Origin: Pedobacter cryoconitis
GTDB lineage: Bacteria; Bacteroidota; Bacteroidia; Sphingobacteriales; Sphingobacteriaceae
Assembly: GCF_014200605.1 (NCBI RefSeq)
Contig: NZ_JACHCE010000002.1
Coordinates: 115,300-179,299 of the forward strand
Length of the DNA stretch: 64,000 nt
Direction: 5' to 3'
The translations under genes and the position numbers were made by a program. The notes below the pieces were generated by a model. It was not told the origin of the DNA. It was given only the letters and a program-made list of their open reading frames with translations, and ran no database searches. This document shows positions 25,171-33,605 of the stretch, in pieces; the first letter of the stretch is position 1; every line of letters starts with the position of its first letter.

Positions 25171-25418
25171 GGTATAGATTGATTATTTAGCTATTTTGAA
25201 TCTATTACTAACAGCACGGCCTTGTTTCGGCTTGAGTCATTCCCATGCAAATTGAAAGCTTTCAGAGCAACATTCATATCCATCAGAACATCCCTGGCTC
25301 AAAGACTTTCTGTTTAGCGTGTCAAAATTTATGCTTAAAAACAGCCTGCTCCACAAGTTTATGACTTGATCCGTCAAAAAGACCTGTCAGGCAGATAAAA
25401 AAGCCTGTAAAAAAGTAT

Positions 25419-25442
25419 GGCTTCGGGAACCACTCCGAAGCC
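25419..25442 (-). terminator. Rho-independent terminator of efp
   Basis: GGCTTCGG (25419-25426) pairs with CCGAAGCC (25435-25442) around an 8-nt loop. On the minus strand it is followed by ATACTTTTTTAC, 39 nt after the efp stop. Confidence 0.8.
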
Positions 25443-25480
25443 AAAATCAACCTAAACCTAAAACTAAACTATGAAAATTC

Positions 25481-26041
25481 TTATTTTACTCTTTCTATAT
25501 ATTCGCCTGTACGTGTATCAACCTTAACTTTATCGCCCTGATTGATAAACATTGGCACTTTAATTTCAACATCTGCTCCAACGGTCGCATATTTCAATGC
25601 ATTTGTTGAAGTGTCCCCTTTAACAGCGGGCTCTGTATACGTCACTTCCAGCTCAACATGCTGAGGAGTTTGTGCCAAAATCGGCTCGTCACTCTCAAAT
25701 GATATTACAACATTCATGCCTTCTTTTAAGAATTTAATCTGATCTCCAAATAATGATTTTGGGATGTTAAATTGTTCAAAAGAACTGTTATCCATAACAA
25801 CGAGGAATTCTCCATCTTCGTATAAATATTGGTAATCATTTGTCTCTACCCTGCAAATTGTTACCTCTTCGTCCGTGCGGAATCTATATTCGACTAATTT
25901 GCCGCTTTTAATATTCCTCATTCTAGCCTGGTAGAAAGCTCTTAAATTTCCAGGAGTACGGTGAAGAAACTCTTCTACTTGTATCAATTCTCCGTTAAAA
26001 CGAAGAATATTACCGCTTTTTACTTCTGATGCTTTTGCCAT
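25481..26041 (-). CDS. efp: Elongation factor P with an unusual tip residue
   Basis: A 186-residue EF-P with the three OB-like domains in normal order. EF-P binds stalled ribosomes and helps form bonds at polyproline stretches. The loop that normally reads PGKGQAF (E. coli Lys34) here reads PGNLRAF, with Asn32 at the place of the modified Lys, and Arg34 two residues on. The loop length is unchanged. The later motif FESDEPILAQTPQHVELEVTYTEP matches the family (cited in parts: VELEVTYTEP). It has its own promoter and terminator. Confidence 0.92.
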   Translation of the reverse strand: MAKASEVKSGNILRFNGELIQVEEFLHRTPGNLRAFYQARMRNIKSGKLVEYRFRTDEEVTICRVETNDYQYLYEDGEFLVVMDNSSFEQFNIPKSLFGDQIKFLKEGMNVVISFESDEPILAQTPQHVELEVTYTEPAVKGDTSTNALKYATVGADVEIKVPMFINQGDKVKVDTRTGEYIERVK

Positions 26042-26087
26042 TTTTTTCTGAAATTCATTGCTCTACCAGCAGCGCCATTTCGTGCCG

Positions 26088-26117
26088 CAAAGGTAAAAAC
26101 AATTATTGGTTCTACAA
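26088..26117 (-). promoter_or_regulatory. Promoter of efp
   Basis: On the minus strand TTG (26117-26115) is followed after 19 nt by TACCTTTG (26095-26088), a good match to the Bacteroidota consensus. The leader to the efp ATG would be roughly 40 nt. This separates efp from the lipid A operon upstream. Confidence 0.75.
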
Positions 26118-26197
26118 TAGTTATTTTTAAAATTATATATATAGCTAATTTTCCGTCGATATCTTGACATTAGCCTTGCAATTCATCGCGTTTTGCT

Positions 26198-26815
26198 TTA
26201 TTTATAGTCAGTTATCTTTATAAAATTATCGCAAAAAGAATACTCATTTTCCTGATTAGAACCCACCATCACCAGTTTATCTGCCGTAAAATCTCTGATC
26301 AATTCATGATACCACTCAATTCCTTGTCTATCAAGGTTAGAAGTTGGCTCATCCAGCAATAGCAGTGGTGTGTTAGTGCAGCAGGCCAAAGCAAGTTTTG
26401 TCCGCTGCTTCATTCCCGAAGAAAAATATTTCAGTGCTTTATCCTGAGCTTTCCCTAAACCTAAAAGATCCATAAGATGTGCAGGCCCCGTTCCCGGATG
26501 AAATTCTTTAAATTTAAAATGAAAATCGATAGTCTCCTGCAAAGTAAATTCTTCAACCAGGTCCAGATAAGGGGCAGCAAAACTCACTTGCTTATACCAT
26601 TTCTCAACCGGGATAGCTTTACCATCCTGCGTATAGGTAATTTCCCCCTCAGAAGGCTCCAGATTACCCAGGATCACACTTAACAGCGTGGACTTACCAG
26701 AACCATTAGGCCCCAGTATGGCATATTTACCGGCAGCTTTAAAATCATAGGTGAAATTTCTAAAAATCCACTCCTGGTTAAACCGTCTGCCGGCATTTTT
26801 TAAATCGATTGTCAT
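26198..26815 (-). CDS. Lone ABC transporter ATP-binding protein
   Basis: A 205-residue single nucleotide-binding domain with Walker A GPNGSGKST, signature YFSSGMKQR and Walker B LLLLDEPTSNLD. The position of the switch histidine is Asn187 (GSNQENEY), so the usual H-loop His is missing. No permease gene is adjacent. It lies 9 nt after lpxA at the end of the lipid A operon, so it may serve an envelope-related transporter encoded elsewhere; that is inference. It resembles CcmA-like domains in size but that role is not supported by context. Confidence 0.85.
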   Translation of the reverse strand: MTIDLKNAGRRFNQEWIFRNFTYDFKAAGKYAILGPNGSGKSTLLSVILGNLEPSEGEITYTQDGKAIPVEKWYKQVSFAAPYLDLVEEFTLQETIDFHFKFKEFHPGTGPAHLMDLLGLGKAQDKALKYFSSGMKQRTKLALACCTNTPLLLLDEPTSNLDRQGIEWYHELIRDFTADKLVMVGSNQENEYSFCDNFIKITDYK

Positions 26816-26824
26816 TGAAATTTT

Positions 26825-27610
26825 TTAGCTGCCTGAACCGAAACCTTTCATTACCCCTCTATTCGAATTCCTGATAAAATCAACAATTTCATCACGGATT
26901 TCTGTAGGTGCAAATTCAGCTTCTATTTTATCAAGAGCTTTGGTCACATTGTTATGTTTCACAAACAGGACCCTGTAGATCTCTTGTATTTCATTGATCT
27001 TCTCTGAAGAAAACCCACGTCTTCTTAAACCTACAGAATTAATACCTGCATAAGATAAAGGCTCTCTTGCGGCTTTAACATAAGGAGGAACATCTTTTCT
27101 TACCAGTGAACCACCAGTAATAAAAGCGTGCGAACCTACATTAACAAATTGATGTATAGCAACCAGACCAGCCAGAACGACATAATCACCAATGGTAATA
27201 TGCCCTGCCAGCGTTGTGCTGTTTGAAAAAATACAGTTATTTCCAACCTCACAGTCATGCGCAATATGCGAATAAGCCTGAATCAGACAGTTACTGCCAA
27301 TTACAGTCTTCCATTTATCTTTTGTCCCTCTATTGATGGTCACACACTCCCTGATCGTGGTATTATCCCCGATTTCGGCAGTCGTAACTTCACCTGCGAA
27401 CTTCAAATCCTGAGGAACGCCGGATATAACAGAACCCGGAAAAATCCTGCAATTCTTTCCTATTCTTGCTCCGTCCATGATTACCACATTTGAGGCAATC
27501 CATGTTCCTTCACCAATTACAACGTCTTTATGTATAACAGAAAACGGCTCTATTACTACATTATCTGCTATGATCGCATCAGGATGTATATATGCTAAAG
27601 GTTGTATCAT
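26825..27610 (-). CDS. lpxA: Acyl-ACP--UDP-N-acetylglucosamine O-acyltransferase
   Basis: A 261-residue enzyme that performs the first step of lipid A synthesis in the cytoplasm. The N-terminal left-handed beta-helix of hexapeptide repeats is clear (IHPDAIIADNVVIEPFSVI and following), the catalytic histidine lies in AYSHIAHDCEVGNN, and the C-terminal helical domain begins near GLRRRGFSSEKI. The start overlaps the lpxC-fabZ stop by 4 nt (ATGA). Confidence 0.95.
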   Translation of the reverse strand: MIQPLAYIHPDAIIADNVVIEPFSVIHKDVVIGEGTWIASNVVIMDGARIGKNCRIFPGSVISGVPQDLKFAGEVTTAEIGDNTTIRECVTINRGTKDKWKTVIGSNCLIQAYSHIAHDCEVGNNCIFSNSTTLAGHITIGDYVVLAGLVAIHQFVNVGSHAFITGGSLVRKDVPPYVKAAREPLSYAGINSVGLRRRGFSSEKINEIQEIYRVLFVKHNNVTKALDKIEAEFAPTEIRDEIVDFIRNSNRGVMKGFGSGS

Positions 27611-29019
27611 GATATGCGTTCGCTATCTTTAACTTTTGAAATCTGGGCCATCATCTCTGCCTCTACTACTATTTTCTCTCCTACCATGCCCACGCCTTTC
27701 ATTTGTGCTATACCTCTGCGGATTGGCTCCATCAGATCACATCTGAAAACGATCGTATCACCTGGCAATACTTGCGCCCTGAATCTTACTTTATCTATTT
27801 TAAGGAAATAAGTCAGGTAATTCCGGGGATCAGGAACAGTACTCAATACTAAAATCCCGCCAGTTTGTGCCATGGCCTCAATCTGAATTACACCAGGTAA
27901 AACCGGCGCACCAGGAAAGTGCCCTTTGAAAAACTCTTCATTCATCGTCACATTTTTCACACCAACAACATGTGTTTTAGACAATTCAAGAATTTTATCG
28001 ATAAACAAAAATGGTTGTCTGTGCGGTAAAATGTCCATGATCTGCATCACATCATAAAGAGGCTTTACAGCTGGGTCATAAACATGCTGAACTTTTTTAT
28101 TTTTTTCTTTTTTGATAGCCGCTTTAATCTTTTTGGCAAATGCAATATTTGCAGCATGTCCTGGTCTTGCGGCCATGATATGTCCTTTGATATGCATACC
28201 AACCAATGCAAGATCACCAATCATATCTAATAATTTGTGTCTGGCAGGCTCATTCTGGTAACGCAGTTCCATATTATTCAGGATTCCCTGTGGAGCAACG
28301 TCTATTTTTTCTCTGTGGAAGATTTTAGCCAGGTGATCTAATTCATCACGTGTCACCTCTTTATCTACGATAACAATGGCATTGTTTAAATCACCGCCTT
28401 TAATCAGGTTGTTTTTTAACTGATATTCCAGTTCATGCAGAAAACAGAAAGTACGGCAGGATGCAATTGCACTTTTAAATTCAGCAATATTAGAAATTAC
28501 TGCATGCTGACTGCCCAGAACCGGAGAGTTATAATCAATCATACAGGTAAACCTGTAATCTTCAAGCGGCATAGCCACAATCTCAACCTTACGCTCAGCG
28601 TCAGTATAAGTAATATTATGAGGAATCTGGAAGTATTCACGGTCAATACTTTGATTGACTAAGCCTACACTTTCCAGCGCTTCAACAAAAAGGATCGCAC
28701 TTCCGTCCATAATCGGAGTTTCAGGGCCATCCAGCTTCATTAATATATTATCAAGGTCCATCCCCACCAGAGAAGCCATTACATGCTCAACCGTGCTGAT
28801 ACTAGCCCCATTTTGCGTAATTGTTGTTCCTCTTGCTGTATCTGTAACATTGTCACAGTCAGCATCGATGATTGGTTGACCTGGTAAATCAGTCCTTTGA
28901 AATTTAAACCCGTGGTTTTCCGGAGCCGGACAAAAAGTTAAAGTGACACTTGCACCAGTGTGCAAGCCTACTCCATGTACAGAAACTTCGCTTTTTATGG
29001 TTTTTTGTTTAACGTTCAT
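27607..29019 (-). CDS. lpxC-fabZ: Bifunctional LpxC deacetylase / FabZ dehydratase
   Basis: A 470-residue fusion. Residues 1 to about 310 are LpxC, the Zn-dependent UDP-3-O-acyl-GlcNAc deacetylase, with STVEHVMASL and HKLLDMIGDLALVG (Zn ligands) and GHIMAARPGH. Residues about 325-465 are FabZ, the 3-hydroxyacyl-ACP dehydratase, with HRQPFLFID (catalytic His) and PGVIQIEAMAQ (catalytic Glu). This fusion is a known Bacteroidota trait and couples lipid A and fatty-acid synthesis at fixed stoichiometry. It lies 26 nt after lpxD and overlaps lpxA. Confidence 0.95.
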   Translation of the reverse strand: MNVKQKTIKSEVSVHGVGLHTGASVTLTFCPAPENHGFKFQRTDLPGQPIIDADCDNVTDTARGTTITQNGASISTVEHVMASLVGMDLDNILMKLDGPETPIMDGSAILFVEALESVGLVNQSIDREYFQIPHNITYTDAERKVEIVAMPLEDYRFTCMIDYNSPVLGSQHAVISNIAEFKSAIASCRTFCFLHELEYQLKNNLIKGGDLNNAIVIVDKEVTRDELDHLAKIFHREKIDVAPQGILNNMELRYQNEPARHKLLDMIGDLALVGMHIKGHIMAARPGHAANIAFAKKIKAAIKKEKNKKVQHVYDPAVKPLYDVMQIMDILPHRQPFLFIDKILELSKTHVVGVKNVTMNEEFFKGHFPGAPVLPGVIQIEAMAQTGGILVLSTVPDPRNYLTYFLKIDKVRFRAQVLPGDTIVFRCDLMEPIRRGIAQMKGVGMVGEKIVVEAEMMAQISKVKDSERIS

Positions 29020-29045
29020 TATTGTTTTGTGTGGTACTAATTATA

Positions 29046-30092
29046 CTATGACTGGAGTTTTGCTGTAATTTCAGCCTCTAATTTTGAAATCCGTTTTTCT
29101 ATTCCCGGCAAATGCTTAAATAAAACAGATGCACGCATCCAGTCTCTAAGTGGCTGCGCAGGTGTGCCATGCCATTGTTTATTTTCTTCTGTTATATTGG
29201 AATTAATCCCTGCCTGAGCCCCGATCTGAGTGCCTTTTGCCAGCGATAAATGTCCGGCAATCCCAACTTGTCCGCCAACGACAGATCGTTCTCCAACCTT
29301 GCTGCTTCCGGAAATTCCTGCCTGGGCAGCAACAACCGTATGCTCACCAACCTCAACATTATGCGCAATCTGAATCAGATTATCCAGTTTTGAGCCTTTT
29401 CTGATAAAAGTTGACCCCATTGTCGCCCTGTCAATCGCAGTATTGGCCCCAACTTCTACATCATCCTCAATCACGACATTTCCAATCTGTGCAATTTTAG
29501 TGTAAGTACCATCTGGCTGCGGTGCAAATCCAAATCCATCACTGCCAATTACTGTATTAGAATGGATAACGACGCCATTTCCAATAACAGATCGGTTATA
29601 GATTTTAACTCCCGGATGAAAAGTTCCCCCAGAGCCTATTTTTGAGTCCGAACCAATATGTACCTGCTGTAAAATTTTAGTATTATCGCCTATTTCGACA
29701 TTCTCATCTATATAAGAGAAGGCCCCAATAAATACATTCTTACCGATTTTTGCTGTAGGATGAACAAAAGAAGGCTGTTCAATACCTGTTTTTTGAGAGG
29801 TCTGATTTAAGACTTCATTGTACTTTTCCAGTAAAACAGAAAAAGCACTATATGGATCCTTCACCTTAACCAGCGTACAGCTGATAGGTTGTGAAGGAAC
29901 AAAATCCAACCCAACGATAACCACTGACGCGTTCGTTGAATAGATATAGTTCTCGTATTTCCGGTTAGATAGAAAACATAAGGTCCCTTTTTTCCCTTCT
30001 TCTATTTTCGAGAGCTCTGAAACTGTGATAGTTTCATCGCCCTCAACCGTTCCACTTAAAAAGTCGCTTATCTGCTTGGCAGTAAATTGCAT
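29046..30092 (-). CDS. lpxD: UDP-3-O-(3-hydroxyacyl)glucosamine N-acyltransferase
   Basis: A 348-residue enzyme for the third lipid A step. It has the N-terminal uridine-binding domain (about 1-100), a long hexapeptide beta-helix with the catalytic histidine in [13 protein letters not shown], and a short C-terminal helix. It is the first gene of the lpxD, lpxC-fabZ, lpxA, ABC operon. A strong promoter sits so close that the mRNA may be almost leaderless. Confidence 0.95.
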   Translation of the reverse strand: MQFTAKQISDFLSGTVEGDETITVSELSKIEEGKKGTLCFLSNRKYENYIYSTNASVVIVGLDFVPSQPISCTLVKVKDPYSAFSVLLEKYNEVLNQTSQKTGIEQPSFVHPTAKIGKNVFIGAFSYIDENVEIGDNTKILQQVHIGSDSKIGSGGTFHPGVKIYNRSVIGNGVVIHSNTVIGSDGFGFAPQPDGTYTKIAQIGNVVIEDDVEVGANTAIDRATMGSTFIRKGSKLDNLIQIAHNVEVGEHTVVAAQAGISGSSKVGERSVVGGQVGIAGHLSLAKGTQIGAQAGINSNITEENKQWHGTPAQPLRDWMRASVLFKHLPGIEKRISKLEAEITAKLQS

Positions 30093-30096
30093 TCTA

Positions 30097-30127
30097 CAAA
30101 GTTAAATGTTAAATTGATATGAACAAA
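30097..30127 (-). promoter_or_regulatory. Promoter of the lipid A operon
   Basis: On the minus strand TTTG (30127-30124) is followed after 19 nt by TAACTTTG (30104-30097), a full match to the Bacteroidota consensus. Only 4 nt (TAGA) separate the box from the lpxD ATG, so transcription would start at or next to the start codon. Confidence 0.75.
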
Positions 30128-30228
30128 TAATCACAACCCCCTATTTTTTCAGCTATTTGACTATTTTTATGCGCTCGTATAATCGGATAAAAAACGGGAT
30201 AATAATTGGATTATTTTGTTAAATAATG

Positions 30229-31467
30229 CTAAATAATTCGTGGATAGCAAAGTATGTGTTTCTTAACCGTTCTGTCAAGCGATTCCAGGTTAGATAAATC
30301 AGATGCTTTTGCAATATCCGTAGTCGTATTATTCTTCATTAATATATTTATTGTACTGTTTCCGCCCCCCGTATTATAGGCCCTGTTGCTGATTACATCC
30401 GTAAAAACAAAGTAAGATACCTCATTCTGTCCAATTCCAAGACTAAAAGCAGTATTTTCACTAATCAGTGCAACCCTGCTGGCTTCTGGCAGTTCATGAC
30501 TAATCTCCGTTTTATATAAATTACGGCTTACCAGCATATTACATAACATAGAAAGTATCCTGTCCTGATGTCCGCACCATACTTTTACAGATGCAAAGAT
30601 GTCCTGATCGTCCAGTTTGGCAAATTGCAGCAAATGTATATCAGTTTCAAAAAATTCTTTCTGAGAGATTTCATTTTTCAGAAAATGCTGTAATGCGGGG
30701 GTTGCAAACAACTCCTCACCCTTAACAGCAAGTTCCTTAGCACGCTTTAAAATTTTAACCAGCAGCATTTCTCCGGCAATAACCGTTTTGTGTAAATAAA
30801 CCTGCCAGTACATCAGTCTTCTTGCAATCAGGAATTTTTCTATAGAATAGATCCCCTTTTCTTCGATCACCAGCTGGTCATCTGCAATATTAAACATCTT
30901 AATGATCCGGTCGAAACTGATGACCCCTTCACTTACGCCTGTAAAAAAGCTATCTCTGTTTAAATAGTCCATTCTGTCCAGGTCAAGCTGGCTGGAGATT
31001 AACTGATGCAGGAATTTCTTTTCATATTCTCCTTTGAATATAGCTATAGCGGTACTTAACTTCCCTTCAAATTCCACGTTCAGACGTTCCATAATTAATA
31101 TAGAAATGTCTTCATGCCGGATACCTTTCACTAATGAATATTCCAGTGCATGTGAAAATGGGCCATGACCAATATCATGGAGTAATATCGCTATCGTTGC
31201 CCCCTCTTCTTCGTCCTTTGTAATTTCATGTCCTTTACTGCGTAAGATCTCTATAGCGAGGCACATCAGGTGCATTGCACCCAAGGCATGATGAAAACGC
31301 GTATGCAAAGCTCCCGGATAAACCAGATGTGTCATCCCCAGCTGTTTAATATAGCGTAAACGCTGAAAAAACCGGTGTGAGATCAGATCAAAGATCAGCT
31401 CTGAAGGTATATTGATAAATCCATATACCGGGTCATTTATTATTTTCTTTTTATTCAATCTTAGCAA
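30229..31467 (-). CDS. HD-domain phosphohydrolase
   Basis: A 412-residue protein of the dGTPase-like HD superfamily. The HD motif set is complete: HTRFHHALGAMHL, then LLHDIGHGPFSH (tandem HD), then DLDRMDYLNRDSFF. Such proteins hydrolyse nucleotide phosphates, but the substrate here cannot be given. The frame opens with TTG at 31467; an in-frame TTG three codons later (31458, giving NKKKIINDPVYGF) is an equally good start, and no ATG is available nearby. It is divergent from porX with a 95-nt shared promoter region. Confidence 0.87.
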   Translation of the reverse strand: MLRLNKKKIINDPVYGFINIPSELIFDLISHRFFQRLRYIKQLGMTHLVYPGALHTRFHHALGAMHLMCLAIEILRSKGHEITKDEEEGATIAILLHDIGHGPFSHALEYSLVKGIRHEDISILIMERLNVEFEGKLSTAIAIFKGEYEKKFLHQLISSQLDLDRMDYLNRDSFFTGVSEGVISFDRIIKMFNIADDQLVIEEKGIYSIEKFLIARRLMYWQVYLHKTVIAGEMLLVKILKRAKELAVKGEELFATPALQHFLKNEISQKEFFETDIHLLQFAKLDDQDIFASVKVWCGHQDRILSMLCNMLVSRNLYKTEISHELPEASRVALISENTAFSLGIGQNEVSYFVFTDVISNRAYNTGGGNSTINILMKNNTTTDIAKASDLSNLESLDRTVKKHILCYPRII

Positions 31468-31562
31468 AATAAATTATACGGTACAAAAATTGCTATTTTT
31501 ATCCGTACTTAAGAAAGAGATCACTCTTTTTAAAGAATTATTTACACCTTATACATACAATA

Positions 31563-33116
31563 ATGCAGGAAACCAGGATTCTATGGGCCGATGATGAGAT
31601 TAACTTATTAAAACCACATATATTATTATTAAACGAAAAAGGATACCACGTGACCACATTTACAAATGGGAACGATGCATTGGAGGCTTTTGGCAAAGAG
31701 CATTTCGACCTGGTATTTCTGGACGAGAACATGCCAGGGATGAGTGGACTGGAAACCCTGTCTGCCATTAAAAATATAAAAAGTGACATTCCGGTTGTCC
31801 TGATTACCAAAAGTGAAGAGGAAAATCTGATGGAGGATGCCATCGGATCAAAAATTGACGATTACCTGATAAAGCCGGTTAACCCTAAACAGGTACTGCT
31901 GACCATCAAGAAAATCATAGATAATAAAAGACTGATCAGCGCCAAAACATCAATGGCTTATCAGCAGGATTTCAGACGTTTAGGAATGACCCTGAATGAT
32001 AAACTGAGCTACGAAGAGTGGACTGAGGTTTATAAAAAATTGATATTCTGGGAACTGGAACTGGAAAAACTGGACGACCCTCAGATGCACGAGATTTTAA
32101 CCATGCAAAAGTCTGAGGCCAATACACAGTTTTCTAAATTTATTGAAGACAACTATATTGACTGGGTAAACAAAAGAGGAAAAACGCCTTTATTGTCAAA
32201 TGAACTGCTTAAAAAGAAAGCATTCCCGCATATCAATTCTACTACACCTGTATTTTTCATCCTGATTGACAACCTGAGATATGACCAGTGGAAGATAATC
32301 AATCCGCTGATTACAGAACATTTCCGGTTAGATGAAGAAGATATTTATACAAGTATCCTTCCCACAGCGACACAATATGCAAGAAACTCAATCTTTTCGG
32401 GTTTAATGCCACTTGAAATGGAAAAACGTTTCCCTTCACTTTGGCAGAACGACGATGAAGAAGGTGGAAAAAACATGCATGAAGAAGCTTTCCTTGCTGA
32501 TCAGATTAAACGTAGTGTACGTAAAGACTGTAAATTCAGCTATCATAAAATCCTTACCTATGATGATGGAAAAGCATTGAATGAACAGATGAATAACCTG
32601 ATGCAGAATGAGTTTAATGCCATCGTTTATAACTTTGTAGATATGCTTTCTCATGCCCGTACAGACATGGCAATGATCAGGGAACTGGCAAATGACGATG
32701 CTGCTTACCGCTCACTGACACTTTCATGGTTTGAACATTCACCTTTACTGGAGCTGCTTAAAAAGCTTGCTCAGAAACAGGTAAAAGTGATTATCACTAC
32801 AGATCATGGTACCATCAGGGTTAAACATCCGAGTAAAGTGATCGGTGACAGGAATACCAATACAAACCTGCGCTATAAACAGGGCAGAAATCTGAATTTT
32901 AATGCAAAAGAGGTCTTTTTGATCAAAAATCCGCATGAAGCACAATTGCCTAAAATAAATATTAGTTCTAATTATATTTTTGCCAAAGAAGACCGTTATT
33001 TTGTTTATCAGAATAACTACAACCAGTTTGTGAACTATTACAATGAAACGTTCCAGCATGGTGGAATCTCCCTGGAAGAAATGATGATTCCTGTAGCGAC
33101 TTACAGCTCAAGATAA
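31563..33116 (+). CDS. porX: PorX-type response regulator with alkaline-phosphatase (PglZ) domain
   Basis: A 517-residue two-domain protein. Residues 1-120 are a CheY-like receiver with acidic pocket D10-D11, phospho-acceptor D54 (FLDENMPG) and LIKP lysine. After a helical linker, residues about 215-515 form a PglZ/alkaline-phosphatase fold with metal-site motifs ILIDNLRYDQW, PTATQYAR, VDMLSH and TTDHGT. In Porphyromonas and Flavobacterium PorX acts with the kinase PorY to control type IX secretion and hydrolyses signalling phosphoesters. It precedes tsaE by 9 nt. Confidence 0.9.
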   Translation: MQETRILWADDEINLLKPHILLLNEKGYHVTTFTNGNDALEAFGKEHFDLVFLDENMPGMSGLETLSAIKNIKSDIPVVLITKSEEENLMEDAIGSKIDDYLIKPVNPKQVLLTIKKIIDNKRLISAKTSMAYQQDFRRLGMTLNDKLSYEEWTEVYKKLIFWELELEKLDDPQMHEILTMQKSEANTQFSKFIEDNYIDWVNKRGKTPLLSNELLKKKAFPHINSTTPVFFILIDNLRYDQWKIINPLITEHFRLDEEDIYTSILPTATQYARNSIFSGLMPLEMEKRFPSLWQNDDEEGGKNMHEEAFLADQIKRSVRKDCKFSYHKILTYDDGKALNEQMNNLMQNEFNAIVYNFVDMLSHARTDMAMIRELANDDAAYRSLTLSWFEHSPLLELLKKLAQKQVKVIITTDHGTIRVKHPSKVIGDRNTNTNLRYKQGRNLNFNAKEVFLIKNPHEAQLPKINISSNYIFAKEDRYFVYQNNYNQFVNYYNETFQHGGISLEEMMIPVATYSSR

Positions 33117-33125
33117 TATCTTTAA

Positions 33126-33542
33126 ATGAACATTGAAATCAATCACCCCGACGAGCTGGGCAATGCTGCAGAAGCATTGCTTGGTTTTGCCGGAAACGAA
33201 AAAATATTCGCCTTCGAGGGCGAAATGGGCGCTGGAAAAACAACTTTTATCAAAGCGCTTTGTGAAAAATTAGGAGTAAAGGATGTAGTGAGCAGCCCTA
33301 CATTTTCTATAGTAAACGAATATGCTGCGGCCGGTCAGATAATCTATCATTTTGATTTTTACAGGATTAAAAACCTGCATGAAGTATTTGATATTGGTTA
33401 TGAAGAATATTTTTATTCTGGCCATATCTGCCTGATAGAGTGGCCTGAACGAATCAGGGAATTGATGCCTGAAAACTACATTGAAGTCGGAATTACTACG
33501 CTGTCAGAAATGCAGAGGTTGTTTTGCTTCACAAAAATTTAA
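33126..33542 (+). CDS. tsaE: tRNA threonylcarbamoyladenosine synthesis ATPase TsaE
   Basis: A 138-residue P-loop ATPase of the TsaBDE complex needed for the t6A37 modification of ANN-decoding tRNAs. Walker A is GEMGAGKTTF, the DVVSSPTFSIVNEY switch motif follows, and the Walker B-like HFDFYRI and LIEWPER motifs complete the family signature. It lies 9 nt after porX, likely in one operon with it. Confidence 0.92.
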   Translation: MNIEINHPDELGNAAEALLGFAGNEKIFAFEGEMGAGKTTFIKALCEKLGVKDVVSSPTFSIVNEYAAAGQIIYHFDFYRIKNLHEVFDIGYEEYFYSGHICLIEWPERIRELMPENYIEVGITTLSEMQRLFCFTKI

Positions 33543-33605
33543 CGCTCGGGAGCTGTTAATTCAGCTTATTTTTCTTAATTTCAATCAAAAAATCAGATAG
33601 ACAAA

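Larger units (their letters stand above)
24877..25480. other. Gene-free 604-nt region with repeat and hairpins
   Basis: I see no plausible coding frame or tRNA here. It contains a perfect 11-bp tandem repeat (25138-25170), a CAGGC/GCCTG hairpin (25388-25407) and the EF-P terminator (25419-25442). The left half (about 24960-25180) is noticeably more GC-rich than nearby intergenic DNA. It could hold an unrecognised small RNA or be a decayed repeat element; neither can be shown. Confidence 0.5.
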
